DNA of 64,000 nt. It comes from Natrinema salaciae. Lineage in GTDB: Archaea; Halobacteriota; Halobacteria; Halobacteriales; Natrialbaceae. Both the position numbers and the translations under genes were made by a program. Location of the stretch: the NCBI RefSeq assembly GCF_900110865.1, contig NZ_FOFD01000002.1:554835-618834 (forward strand), read 5' to 3'. Below are positions 17,130 to 25,963 of the stretch, piece by piece. How positions within the stretch are numbered: position 1 is the first letter of the stretch; each line of letters opens with the position of its first letter. Below the pieces are notes generated by a model, which saw nothing but the letters and a program-made list of their open reading frames with translations, did no database searches and was not told the origin of the DNA.

Positions 17130-20100
17130 ATGCAACGGCGAAAATTCATCACGGGATTCACCGCTACCGGTGGGCTATCGCTGGTCGGCGTCGCGGAGGG
17201 GTCCCTCACGGCAGCGGAGACATCGTACTGGCCACACGGACGAAGAGAGGGGTTCGTGACGGCGTACGACCACGATGTCGCGATGTCGGACCTCCCGCGG
17301 GTCTGGTACACGATCACGGCAGGGGCGATCGCGGAGGTCAGGTTCCCGCGGCTCGATCTGGTCAACACGACCGCGGTAGAGTTCGTCGTCACCGACGGCG
17401 ACGGGTACGCGGCCCGGACGTACGACATCGACAAGACCGACAACGGGACCGACGTGGACCCGGTCGACCGGCAGGTGACGATGGTCGAGGAGGACGCGCT
17501 CGTGTTCGAACAGACGATCACGGACGGCGTCACCCCCGGACGCGACTGGACGCTCACCGTCGAATACATCGCCGATTCGGACGGTAACGCCCTCCTCGCG
17601 GACGTCACGTTCGACGCGGCGAGCGAGTACGATCTCTACGTGGCGGCGGACCTGGCCCTCGGCCACGGGACGAACGCCGATCAGGCGAGCCTGGCCGGAC
17701 CGACCGCGTCGAAGCGCATCGTCGGAACGGGCTCGAGCGACGAGTGGATCACGAAGCCGGACGGGAGTTCGTACGAGGTCGCGACGGCGCTGACCGCCAC
17801 CGACGGGTTCGACTGGGCGACCGTCGACACCGCCGGCGGCGAGATCGCGTCTCTGCTGTCGGGAACCGTCCCGCAGACGAGCTCCAGCGCGAGCGGGAAC
17901 GTCCAGGTCGCCGGCCGGTTGCTCTCAGGCGGCGGGGAGACGACGCTGGCGATGGGATTCGCCCAGGATGGAGACGCTGACGACGCGACGGCGGCGGCGC
18001 AGGACGCCCTCTCTCGAGGTTACGCCTCGGTGCGTGAGGCGTACGTGTCCGGATGGCAGTCCTATCTGGACGGCACCGATACGCCGGCGTCGGTCGCCGA
18101 GGACGCGGCCCTCCGCGCCCAGTACAACGCGAGCCTCATGTCGCTGAAGGCCGGCGAGAGCAAACACGAGGAGTTCCGCGGGGCGTCGGTCGCTGCGCCG
18201 ACCATTCCGTGGGGTCAGATCAAAGTGGCCGACTCGGCCGCACGGACGGGCTACGCTCACTGTTGGCCGCGGGATCTCTACCACGTCTTCACGGCTCTCG
18301 AGGCCGTCGGCGACGTCGAGGGCGCGACGCACGCGACGGAGTACCTCTTCGAGTACCAGCAGCAATCCGACGGCTCGGTCAAACAGAACACGACGTTCGA
18401 CGGAACGGAGCGGTGGGGAACCGTCCAGATGGATCAGGTCGCGTCCCCGCTCGTCATGGCCTACCAGCTCTTCGGGCGTCACGATATCGCGCCGAGCGAC
18501 GGCGACGTCTCGTACGACTACCGGAACGTCAGGCTCGGTGCCGACTACGTGGCCGACAATGGACCGCGATCGCCACAGGAACGGTGGGAGGAAAACGCCG
18601 GCTTCTCGCCACAGAGCATGGCCGCACAGATTGCTGGGTTGATCTGTGCGGCCGAACTCGCCGACCACGAGGGCCACGCCGCGGACGCAGACCGCTGGCG
18701 AAGCGCGGCAGACGACTTCTCGAGCCAGCTCGAGTCGTTGACCGTCTCGGACGACGGACCGTTCGGCGACCGGTACTTCGTTCGGGTGTGCCCGAACGGC
18801 GACCCGGACGGCTCGAGTATTACCCTCGCGAACGGCGGCGGGACCCATCCCGCCAACGAGGTCGTGGACCCGAGCTTCCTCGAGCTGGTTCGGTTCGGCG
18901 TCCGATCGGCGGACGATCCGCTCGTTCGGGAGAGTCTGCGCGTGGTGGACGATCGCATCCGGGTCGACACGCCGAACGGCCCGGGCTGGTACAGGTACAG
19001 TCACGACGGCTACGGACAGGAGGGCGACGGGAGTCCCTGGGACGGGACCGGCGTCGGCCGGCTGTGGCCGTTTCTCACCGGCGAGCGAGCGGAGTACGAA
19101 CTCCTCGCGGGCGGAACCGGTGATCTCTCGCCGACGACGCTCCTCGAGACCATGGCGAACTTCGCGAACGAGGGTCGAATGATCTCCGAACAGGTTTGGG
19201 ACCGGTCGGACGCAACCGAATACGACTGGGCGTTCGGCGAGGGGACCGGCGCTGCGACGCCCTTGCTGTGGTGCTCGGCGCAGTTCGTCCGCCTGGCCCA
19301 CTGTATCGACGCCGGACGACCCGTGGAGACGCCGTCGGCGGTCGCGGACCACTTCGACACGTCGCCCGGGAACTGTCCGTTGCTCTCCGTGGACGCACCG
19401 GACGACGTCGACGGCGACAGTGCGACGATCACTGGGACGACCGAGGCGGATTCGGTGCGGATCGAAACGCCCGGCGGTGACGTCCTCGAGCCGACCGTCG
19501 CAGCGGACGGCTCCTTCTCCGCCGACGTCCCGCTGGCGATCGGTGAAAATACCGTCACCGTCTCCGTCCGGGAGACGGACGGCGACGGCCGCTGCGAGGA
19601 GTCGGTCACCGTCGAACGGTTCGAACGCGTCCTCCGGTGGAGCGATCCGGCGGGCGACGACGTCGGCCCCGGCGACTACACCTATCCGACGAGGCCGGTC
19701 TTCGAGGACGGCGATTTCGACATCGTCGAGTTCACCGTTCGAGACCGAGGCTCGAGCTACCGGTTCGCGGCCACGATGGCTACCGAGCCGACGAACCCGT
19801 GGGAGTTCGATACCGGGTTCGGGAAGCAGTATCTGCAGTTCTACGTCCGCGACCCGTCGGCAACCGGCGGCTCGACCGAGGCCGCGCCCGGCGTCAACGC
19901 GACATTTGCGAGTTCGTACCACACACGCATCCTCGCTGACGGCGAGAACGGCGTCCGCGTGCAGGATTCGACGGGCGATCGGGTGGCGACTGGGAGCGTG
20001 ACGGTCGACGGCTCGGAGATCGGTGTCGAGGTTCCGAAAGACGCGATCGGCGACCTCTCGTCGGCGTCGGTCGCCGCGCTCGTGGCCGGCTACGACGGGA

Positions 20101-20888
20101 CGAACTCGGATTACACCCGCGCGGTCCGTTCCGAACGGAGCGAGTGGACCTTCGGCGGTGCGGCCAACGAGAACGCGCCGCAGATCCTCGATGTCATCAC
20201 CCCGCCGGGCGTTTCGCAGTCCGCCGCACTGGCGTACACGAGCGAGTCGCGAGCGTCGATCCCGCTCAGGCAGGTGTCCGACGGGAGCGGCGATCCGGCG
20301 GTGTTCGACGTCTCGAGCCTCGAGCACCCATCGTCGGCGACGGTCGGTGACGCGATCACCGTCTCTGCGACCGTGACCAACACCGGCGACGCCGAGGGAA
20401 CGGCGACGATCGAGTTGGCCGTTGACGGAACGGTCGCGGAATCGACGACCGTCACGCTGTCGCCGACCGCGAGTACGCCGGTCTCGTTCGAGTTCGACAC
20501 GAGCGGGCTGACGGACGGGAGCCACGCGGTCACCGTTTCGTCCGGAGACGACGCGACGTCCGGGTCGATCGACCTCGCCGGCGACGAGTCGGCACATCCG
20601 TTCGCCGTTCGAAACTTCGACGCCCCCTCGTCGGCTGCGGTCGGGGACCGGATCTACGTGAGCGCCGACATCGTGAACGAGGGCGACGAGCTGACGACGA
20701 AACCCGTCGAGTTCCGCGTCGACGGCGCGCTCCGCACGGAAACGTCGATCCAGCTTCACGAAAACTCCACGCGGTGGGTCCAGTTCGACCTCGATACGTC
20801 GGGGATGGCCGCGGGTGCGCACACTGTGACGATCTCGACGCCGGACGACAGCGCGTCGGGAAGCGTCCCTTTCACGGACGGCTCGTGA
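17130..20888 (+). CDS. Secreted GH15 glucoamylase/glucodextranase-like enzyme, multidomain
   Basis: A 1252-residue exported glycoside hydrolase. Start MQRRKFITGF is a Tat signal. Residues ~25-300 are a beta-sandwich N-domain (YWPHGRREGFVTAYDHDVAM, YTITAGAIAEVRFPRLD). Residues ~310-750 are the (alpha/alpha)6 GH15 catalytic domain, with YAHCWPRDLYHVFTALEAV and RWEENAGFSPQSMAAQIAGL. Next comes a small beta domain (~750-830), then a glucodextranase C-terminal-like binding module (YTYPTRPVFEDGDFDIVEF, residues ~835-1060), and finally two CARDB-like repeats (SSATVGDAITVSATVTNTGD and SSAAVGDRIYVSADIVNEGD). It likely releases glucose from starch or dextran outside the cell. No transporter genes adjoin it. 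Confidence 0.88.
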   Translation: MQRRKFITGFTATGGLSLVGVAEGSLTAAETSYWPHGRREGFVTAYDHDVAMSDLPRVWYTITAGAIAEVRFPRLDLVNTTAVEFVVTDGDGYAARTYDIDKTDNGTDVDPVDRQVTMVEEDALVFEQTITDGVTPGRDWTLTVEYIADSDGNALLADVTFDAASEYDLYVAADLALGHGTNADQASLAGPTASKRIVGTGSSDEWITKPDGSSYEVATALTATDGFDWATVDTAGGEIASLLSGTVPQTSSSASGNVQVAGRLLSGGGETTLAMGFAQDGDADDATAAAQDALSRGYASVREAYVSGWQSYLDGTDTPASVAEDAALRAQYNASLMSLKAGESKHEEFRGASVAAPTIPWGQIKVADSAARTGYAHCWPRDLYHVFTALEAVGDVEGATHATEYLFEYQQQSDGSVKQNTTFDGTERWGTVQMDQVASPLVMAYQLFGRHDIAPSDGDVSYDYRNVRLGADYVADNGPRSPQERWEENAGFSPQSMAAQIAGLICAAELADHEGHAADADRWRSAADDFSSQLESLTVSDDGPFGDRYFVRVCPNGDPDGSSITLANGGGTHPANEVVDPSFLELVRFGVRSADDPLVRESLRVVDDRIRVDTPNGPGWYRYSHDGYGQEGDGSPWDGTGVGRLWPFLTGERAEYELLAGGTGDLSPTTLLETMANFANEGRMISEQVWDRSDATEYDWAFGEGTGAATPLLWCSAQFVRLAHCIDAGRPVETPSAVADHFDTSPGNCPLLSVDAPDDVDGDSATITGTTEADSVRIETPGGDVLEPTVAADGSFSADVPLAIGENTVTVSVRETDGDGRCEESVTVERFERVLRWSDPAGDDVGPGDYTYPTRPVFEDGDFDIVEFTVRDRGSSYRFAATMATEPTNPWEFDTGFGKQYLQFYVRDPSATGGSTEAAPGVNATFASSYHTRILADGENGVRVQDSTGDRVATGSVTVDGSEIGVEVPKDAIGDLSSASVAALVAGYDGTNSDYTRAVRSERSEWTFGGAANENAPQILDVITPPGVSQSAALAYTSESRASIPLRQVSDGSGDPAVFDVSSLEHPSSATVGDAITVSATVTNTGDAEGTATIELAVDGTVAESTTVTLSPTASTPVSFEFDTSGLTDGSHAVTVSSGDDATSGSIDLAGDESAHPFAVRNFDAPSSAAVGDRIYVSADIVNEGDELTTKPVEFRVDGALRTETSIQLHENSTRWVQFDLDTSGMAAGAHTVTISTPDDSASGSVPFTDGS

Positions 20889-21199
20889 CGGTTCCCGTCG
20901 ACGACGCAGGTGACGCCCCTTGCCGATGATCGGTGGGACCGAACGCGAGCCGGTCCGTCCGCGACTCGAGGCCGAACGGAGACGGACTGTCTCGGCCGTC
21001 GTCCCTGGTTTCGCTGCGGTTTCAAAGCGTACGGCGGTGAAACCGAAGGAAATTCGCGTTGGCCGCCACCATGACCGATGGATGTTTAATCAAAAGTACT
21101 ATAAGCTGCTTCGCGTATTTGCATACAACACGCCGGACGCCAGAGTGGCCTGTGATCCGAACAATGGAGTCGCCATGGCGATGGATGTGAGTAATCCGT
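20889..21199. other. Intergenic region, 311 bp
   Basis: No gene seen. The stretch 21081-21110 (GTTTAATCAAAAGTACTATA) is AT-rich and may be the promoter for the KaiC-like gene, which would give it an unusually long leader for a haloarchaeon. Confidence 0.5.
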
Positions 21200-21832
21200 A
21201 TGTATGATCTCGCAGACGTCCTTCCGGATGTCGAACTCGATCCGGGGACGAACGTACTCGTCGCGGGCCCGCCCCTGACTGGAAAACGGCGGATCGCCTT
21301 CGATATCCTCGCGAGCGGTGCGAATCGCGGTGACGGCTCGATCGTCGTCACTACGAAAGACAGCGCCGACAAGGTCCTCGAGAGCGTCGGCGAGCACGTC
21401 GCCGAGGGCGTCGAGCCGGACATCGGGGTCGTCGACTGCGTCACCAAACAGCGTGGGATCGGAACGATCGACGACGACCCGCGGATCAAGTACGCGTCCT
21501 CGCCCGTCGACATGACCGGGATCGGCATCAAGCTCTCGGAGTTCCTCCAGGAGTTCTACGAGACGCGAGGGCTCACCCGGAACCGCGTCCTCTTGCACTC
21601 GGTTTCGACGCTACTGATGTACTCGGATCTCCAGACCGTCTTCCGGTTCCTCCACGTCTTCACGGGCCGAATCCAGAGCGCCGACGCGCTGGGCGTCTAC
21701 GTTATCGACTCGACGGCCCACGACGACCAGACCATGAACACGCTCAAACAGCTCTTCGACGCCGTCGTCGAACTCGAGGAGACGGCCGACGACGAGGAGC
21801 CCGCGATCAGGACTGCCGGCCTCACGACGTAG
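21200..21832 (+). CDS. KaiC/RadA-like RecA-superfamily protein with altered Walker A
   Basis: A 210-residue cytosolic protein. NVLVAGPPLTGKRRIAFDIL is the P-loop position but reads GPPLTGKR rather than GxxGxGKT/S. A strand VVDCVTKQR, a switch-like NRVLLHSVSTLLMYSD and ALGVYVIDSTAHDDQTM (Walker B-like region) complete the RecA core. Single-domain proteins of this kind are common in haloarchaea, often near signalling or gas-vesicle/motility genes, and have no firm function. Nucleotide hydrolysis is doubtful because the Thr/Ser after Lys is replaced by Arg. Confidence 0.75.
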   Translation: MYDLADVLPDVELDPGTNVLVAGPPLTGKRRIAFDILASGANRGDGSIVVTTKDSADKVLESVGEHVAEGVEPDIGVVDCVTKQRGIGTIDDDPRIKYASSPVDMTGIGIKLSEFLQEFYETRGLTRNRVLLHSVSTLLMYSDLQTVFRFLHVFTGRIQSADALGVYVIDSTAHDDQTMNTLKQLFDAVVELEETADDEEPAIRTAGLTT

Positions 21833-21929
21833 ATCGGACACTCTCGACGCCGTCTCGCTCGTCACAGTCGGTTCGGACGACTCGACTCCGAGATGGTTAC
21901 TTTTACACCTCGAACCCGTACGCTCGCGT

Positions 21930-22340
21930 ATGCCAGTCGAATCCGCGGACGAGATCGAGGAGATTCTCGAGTACGAGACGATCGCCGTCGTCGGCTGCTC
22001 GAGTACCCCGGGGAAGGCGGCCCACGACGTGCCGAAGTACCTGCTCGATCACGGCTACGACGTGATCCCGGTCAATCCCTTCGCGGACGAGATCTTCGGT
22101 CGCGAGGTCTACGACTCCCTCACGGACGTCCCGGACGGGATCGACGTGGTCTGTATCTTCCGTCCGAGCGGGGAAGTGAGCGAGATCGTCGACGCTGCAC
22201 TCGAGCGCGACGACGTGCGGGTGATCTGGACGCAGCAGGGCATTCGCGACGACGAGGCGGCAGCTCGCGCGGAAACCGAGGGTCGAGCGGTCGTCCAGGA
22301 CCGGTGTATGAAGGTGCAACACCGGCGGCTCGCGGCCTGA
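21930..22340 (+). CDS. CoA-binding domain protein (YccU-like)
   Basis: A 136-residue single Rossmann-fold protein of the CoA_binding_2 family. The glycine-rich TIAVVGCSSTPGKAAHDVPKYL, then GYDVIPVNPFADEIFGREVY and a late IWTQQGIRDDEAA with a CMKVQHRRL tail match bacterial YccU/YneT. Related domains form the N-terminus of ADP-forming acyl-CoA synthetases; the free-standing version has no proven reaction. A probable binding protein for CoA or a nucleotide in the cytosol. Confidence 0.88.
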   Translation: MPVESADEIEEILEYETIAVVGCSSTPGKAAHDVPKYLLDHGYDVIPVNPFADEIFGREVYDSLTDVPDGIDVVCIFRPSGEVSEIVDAALERDDVRVIWTQQGIRDDEAAARAETEGRAVVQDRCMKVQHRRLAA

Positions 22341-22355
22341 GCGGGGCTGGAGCCG

Positions 22356-23516
22356 CTACGAAGGCGGCGTCGATGCTGTTCGAAGCGACGTCAGCGCGTC
22401 GTCGATCGTCGTGTGCAACAGGTCGTCGAGGATCGACTCGAGGTGTCGCAGTCGGATCGCCGTTCGAGCGACGGGGTCGTCGGGGAGGTCGGAGATGGTC
22501 GACGCGAACTCGTCGATGTCGATGTCGACATCGTCGCCGACGCCGGCCGGGAACCGGTTCTCAGCGATGCGGTCGGCGATGTAGCGACGCGTCGAGCGCT
22601 CGTCGCCGGTCACGCCGTCGCGAATCGCTCGCCGCTCGGCCGGCGAGACGGTGTCGGTGATCGGCACCGAACACACCGACTCGCAGTACCACGCCAACGC
22701 TCGAGCGGCGGCGTCGAGCAGCGCTTCGGGAGACCGAGCGAGCGATGCGGACAGCTCGGACGCGGCGGTTTCGATCGCGGCTCGTCGGGCAGCGACGAGA
22801 TCCGCGAGTCGGTCGGGAACGTCCGACGCGAGGACGGCGTCGATCAGGGCCTCGGTCGATCGGTACTCGTCGGGATCGCCGTCGAACCAGACGAGCGGGA
22901 GGGTCGTGATGCCGTTTTCGACGTCGTCCGGCAGATCCGCGAGATCGTCGATAACGGTCAGGACGAAGAGGCCGTTCGTCGCGATCGTTCGGACGGAGTC
23001 GAGTTGCTCGTCGGAATAGCGACCGGTGGCCGCCACGAGGTCGGCGGCGAGATCCCCCCAGACGCAGCCCCGCTCCTCGACCCGGTCGATCGCGTCGTCG
23101 ACGGTCGCCGTCGCCGCGTCGAACTCCTCCTCGGCGAGCTGGCCCGACCCGATCTCGCGGACGGTTTCGAGCGCCGGTGTCAGGTCGACACCGCTCGGTG
23201 ACTCGGCGGCGGCCTCGAGGACGGCCGTGAAGACGAGATCTCCCGTCGAGACGTGCTCGTTCAGCCGTCGTTTGCGGTCCGCGCCCCACCTGTCGGCGTC
23301 GTCGATCGCGTCGTCGTGGAGCGCGCTGGTCACGAAGAGAGCGGTCGGTATCGACGCGAGCGTTTCGGCGACGCGCTCGTCGCCGGTCTCGAGAACGGTG
23401 AAGAAGTACGTGAACGCGCCGAGCAGACCGCCCTGATCGGCGTAGGCGTCGACGGTCGTCCGAAGGGCCGGCGGGAGGTCGTCTTCGAACTGGAAGGCGT
23501 TCGACAGCCGGTTCAT
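22356..23516 (-). CDS. Divergent polyprenyl synthetase-like protein
   Basis: A 386-residue all-helical protein of the trans-isoprenyl diphosphate synthase fold. The first Asp-rich motif is ALHDDAIDDADRWGADRKRR (residues 66-84) and the second is VIDDLADLPDDVENGITTLP (188-207), the latter very like the DDxxD...GKxTLP of true synthases with Asn in place of Lys. The C-terminal ~150 residues differ from catalytic family members. It may make a C15-C30 prenyl chain or be a terpene-synthase-like variant; activity cannot be judged. The ATG at 23516 was chosen; an upstream open frame runs through the next gene in the wrong frame and is spurious. Confidence 0.75.
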   Translation of the reverse strand: MNRLSNAFQFEDDLPPALRTTVDAYADQGGLLGAFTYFFTVLETGDERVAETLASIPTALFVTSALHDDAIDDADRWGADRKRRLNEHVSTGDLVFTAVLEAAAESPSGVDLTPALETVREIGSGQLAEEEFDAATATVDDAIDRVEERGCVWGDLAADLVAATGRYSDEQLDSVRTIATNGLFVLTVIDDLADLPDDVENGITTLPLVWFDGDPDEYRSTEALIDAVLASDVPDRLADLVAARRAAIETAASELSASLARSPEALLDAAARALAWYCESVCSVPITDTVSPAERRAIRDGVTGDERSTRRYIADRIAENRFPAGVGDDVDIDIDEFASTISDLPDDPVARTAIRLRHLESILDDLLHTTIDDALTSLRTASTPPS

Positions 23517-23575
23517 AGCCTCCCTTTCCAGTGAAATTTTTATGAGTGTACTGGTTACCGACTCGACTGCGCCGC

Positions 23576-24556
23576 CTACGACGTCCACTCCTCGAACGAG
23601 CGATAGATCCCCTTCGAGAGGTAGCGCTCGCTCGAGTCCGGGAAGATCGTGACGACGGTCTCGTGGGGCACGTCGAGGTCGCCGTCGGCGATCCGTTCGG
23701 CGACTCGTTTCGATGCCACGCTCGCGGCACCCGCGCTCGAGGCGACCAGATGTCCCTCTTCGCGGGCGAGCCGTTTGAGTTCCTCGTGGGCGTCGCGATC
23801 GGAGATCGAACGGACGTCGTCGACCAGTTCGGGGTCGAACAGCTCGTTGGTCGCGGTGTCGTGGGTGCCGATCCCCTCGGTCTTGTACTCGTCCTCCGTG
23901 CGCTCGTCGCCGAGGAGTTCGCCGTACACCGATCCCTCGGGTTCGACCGCGACGATGTGGGTGTCGGGATCTCGCTCGAGCGCGTAGCGGGCGATCCCCA
24001 TGAGCGTGCCGGCGGTGCCACAGCCGACGACGACAGCGCCGACCCGTCCGTCGAGCGCATCGAAGATCTCGGGGGCGGTCGTCTCGGAGTGGGCCTCGGC
24101 GTTCAGCGGGTTCGAGAACTGCTGTGGGACCGCGGCCTCGTCGAGTTCGTCGGCCAGTTCGTGAGCGCGCGCGATCGCACCGTCCATGCCGTCCTCCGTG
24201 GGGGTGTTGATGACCTCGGCTCCCAGCGCCGCCATCAACTGCTGTTTCTCCACGCTGAACCGTTCGGGAACGACGAAGACGGCCTCGAGTCCGAGCTGCT
24301 GGGCCGCGATCGCCAGCCCGATGCCCGTGTTCCCGGCCGTCGGCTCGACGATCGTCCCGCCCGACGCGATATCGCCTCGTTCGAGCATCCGTTCGAGCAT
24401 ATACCGGCCGATGCGGTCTTTCACGCTCGCGCCGGGATTGAAGCTCTCGAGTTTCGCGTAGATCGATACGTCTCCGGGCCCGTCCCGGAGGCGGACCAGC
24501 GGCGTTCGACCGATCGTCTCGAGGACCGAATCCACCGGCTGCTCGTGGGTCGTCAT
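23576..24556 (-). CDS. PLP-dependent cysteine synthase family protein
   Basis: A 326-residue beta-family PLP enzyme. ESFNPGASVKDRIGRYM holds the PLP lysine (K46), TAGNTGIGLA the substrate loop, and VGCGTAGTLMG the phosphate-binding glycine loop. A closing FPDSSERYLSKGIY is typical of O-acetylserine sulfhydrylase and cystathionine beta-synthase cores. Activity is therefore cysteine synthesis from O-acetyl- or O-phosphoserine, or homocysteine-dependent cystathionine formation; sequence reading cannot separate them. Upstream of the prenyl synthase-like gene by 59 bp on the same strand, so co-transcription is possible. Confidence 0.86.
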   Translation of the reverse strand: MTTHEQPVDSVLETIGRTPLVRLRDGPGDVSIYAKLESFNPGASVKDRIGRYMLERMLERGDIASGGTIVEPTAGNTGIGLAIAAQQLGLEAVFVVPERFSVEKQQLMAALGAEVINTPTEDGMDGAIARAHELADELDEAAVPQQFSNPLNAEAHSETTAPEIFDALDGRVGAVVVGCGTAGTLMGIARYALERDPDTHIVAVEPEGSVYGELLGDERTEDEYKTEGIGTHDTATNELFDPELVDDVRSISDRDAHEELKRLAREEGHLVASSAGAASVASKRVAERIADGDLDVPHETVVTIFPDSSERYLSKGIYRSFEEWTS

Positions 24557-24777
24557 CGTGCTGGCAAATGTTGCCTCCGTTGTTAGGTCTTACCGTTACG
24601 ACCGGAGCGACGTGAATTCGAACGGCGACCGGCGAAACGCAATCGATGTCGAACGGGTGACGGGGAACGATGGCCGATATCGAACGGCCGACGAGTCGGA
24701 ACCGCCGCTCCCGACGCTCACGCCGCTCGAAGACGCCGGAAGAGCGGGCCACCGCGGTCCCGAGACCACACTACGCC

Positions 24778-25101
24778 TCACTCGGCGGTCGCGTCCGTCG
24801 ATTCGGCCGGCTCGCTCGCCGTCGATTCGTCGGCGGCGGCCTCGTCCTCGAGTTCGGCTTCGTCGATCGCCGCCTGGGCCAGGATCTCCTCGCCGTCGAT
24901 CCCCTGCTCCTCGGCGATCGCGAGCAGCAGCGCGCGCTGCTCGGTGAGCTGGTGGTCCATGCGCGTGACCGTGTCGTGTGTCTCGTCCATCTCCTCTTCC
25001 AGTCCGGTGATCCGCTGCTGGAGTTTCTGTACCTGCTTGTACATCGCTTCGGCCCGATCCGAGAGGCTCTGGATCTTCTTGGCAGTACTTCCGAGTCCCA
25101 T
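24778..25101 (-). CDS. Coiled-coil haloarchaeal protein (DUF5798-like)
   Basis: A 107-residue protein. Residues 1-60 form a long helix with heptad character (AKKIQSLSDRAEAMYKQVQK, then LQQRITGLEEEMDETHDTVT), followed by a short Ala/Glu-rich acidic tail. There is no membrane segment. It resembles a small family of haloarchaeal coiled-coil proteins of unknown role; a scaffold or chaperone-like function is only a guess. Divergent from the Hsp20 gene at 25241. Confidence 0.7.
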   Translation of the reverse strand: MGLGSTAKKIQSLSDRAEAMYKQVQKLQQRITGLEEEMDETHDTVTRMDHQLTEQRALLLAIAEEQGIDGEEILAQAAIDEAELEDEAAADESTASEPAESTDATAE

Positions 25102-25240
25102 ATCCGAACGATGTGTCGGGTAACTAATGGGCCTTTTCCTCGCTTACTCGCGACGGGACGTGGTAGACATCAAGTAACATGATTCGACAAATTTATTACG
25201 AACCGCGGACAATTATCTCCTGGATACGAGGTGATCAGCC

Positions 25241-25609
25241 ATGGTGCGAGCGAGCCCACCAAGCACCTGGATGCAAGGCCTCGACCTGCCATCACAGCTG
25301 TTCGGTGACACCGGAGGCAGCGACTACGAACTGTACGAGGAGGACGACGAGTTCGTCCTCACGATCGACATGCCGGGCTTCGAGACCGAGGAGATCGATC
25401 TGGCGTGGGACGACGGCGTCCTGAACGTCGCCGCCGAACACGCCGACGAGAGCCGGGGTCGGAAGAAGACCTACCACCGTCGGTTCCGGTTCCCCAAGAC
25501 CGTCGACGAGGACGAGATCGACGCCGAGTACACGAACGGCGTCCTCGAGGTCCGGCTCCCAACGGCCGCGTCGACCGTCCAGGGTAAGGAGATCCCGCTC
25601 GAGGGATGA
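25241..25609 (+). CDS. Hsp20/alpha-crystallin small heat-shock protein
   Basis: A 122-residue ATP-independent chaperone that holds unfolding proteins. The alpha-crystallin domain covers residues 27-115: EDDEFVLTIDMPGFETEEID, WDDGVLNVAAEH, and the closing YTNGVLEVRLP (the A-x-x-x-N-G-V-L signature). The N-terminal arm is short (~25 residues) and the C-terminal tail has no I-x-I motif except KEIPLEG. The region before the ATG has AATTTATTACGAACC at 25190-25204, a possible TATA area. Heat- or salt-induced expression is likely from family knowledge. Confidence 0.9.
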   Translation: MVRASPPSTWMQGLDLPSQLFGDTGGSDYELYEEDDEFVLTIDMPGFETEEIDLAWDDGVLNVAAEHADESRGRKKTYHRRFRFPKTVDEDEIDAEYTNGVLEVRLPTAASTVQGKEIPLEG

Positions 25610-25963
25610 CCGGTCCGGACGGTCCCTGAACGCGCCGTCTCTCCGCGACGCGGACGAATCGACGCCCGGGTTCACCCGGCGAACGACCATCCCGTCGACG
25701 CGTGCACGCGCACGCGTCGATCGGTCGGTTTCTGTCTCGAGTTCGTCGTGTCCAGTCCGCACGCGTCGACGAGCGCCGCGACTGAAACGAGTATCCATGC
25801 GACTCCGCGTCAAACCACTCAAGCGGAAGGACGCAGGGAGCGGTCTGGCAGCGATCGCGAGACGATGGCCCGCCGGCCCCTCACCGGCGGACCGCGTCGT
25901 CCTACGGTGCGGTCGAACACAGTATTAAGAGGATTCGGTATCGAACGAAAGGCATCGAGTACT
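25610..25963. other. Intergenic region, 354 bp
   Basis: No gene is supported; an in-frame upstream extension of the G8 protein from 25748 lacks a signal-like start. AGTATTAAGAGG at 25921-25932 is a likely TATA box, about 32-43 nt before the ATG at 25964. Confidence 0.5.

Noticed and set aside
17925-20822. Open frame of 965 codons on the minus strand opposite the GH15 gene
   Set aside because: Shadow of the well-supported GH15 enzyme; Arg-rich, without domains or a signal.
22356-24752. N-terminal extension of the prenyl synthase through the cysteine-synthase gene
   Set aside because: The extra 400 residues are an out-of-frame shadow of the cysteine synthase; the real start is ATG 23516.
25748-25963. 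Upstream start of the G8 protein at 25748
   Set aside because: The added 72 residues would place the Tat motif deep inside the chain, and a TATA-like element lies inside this stretch.
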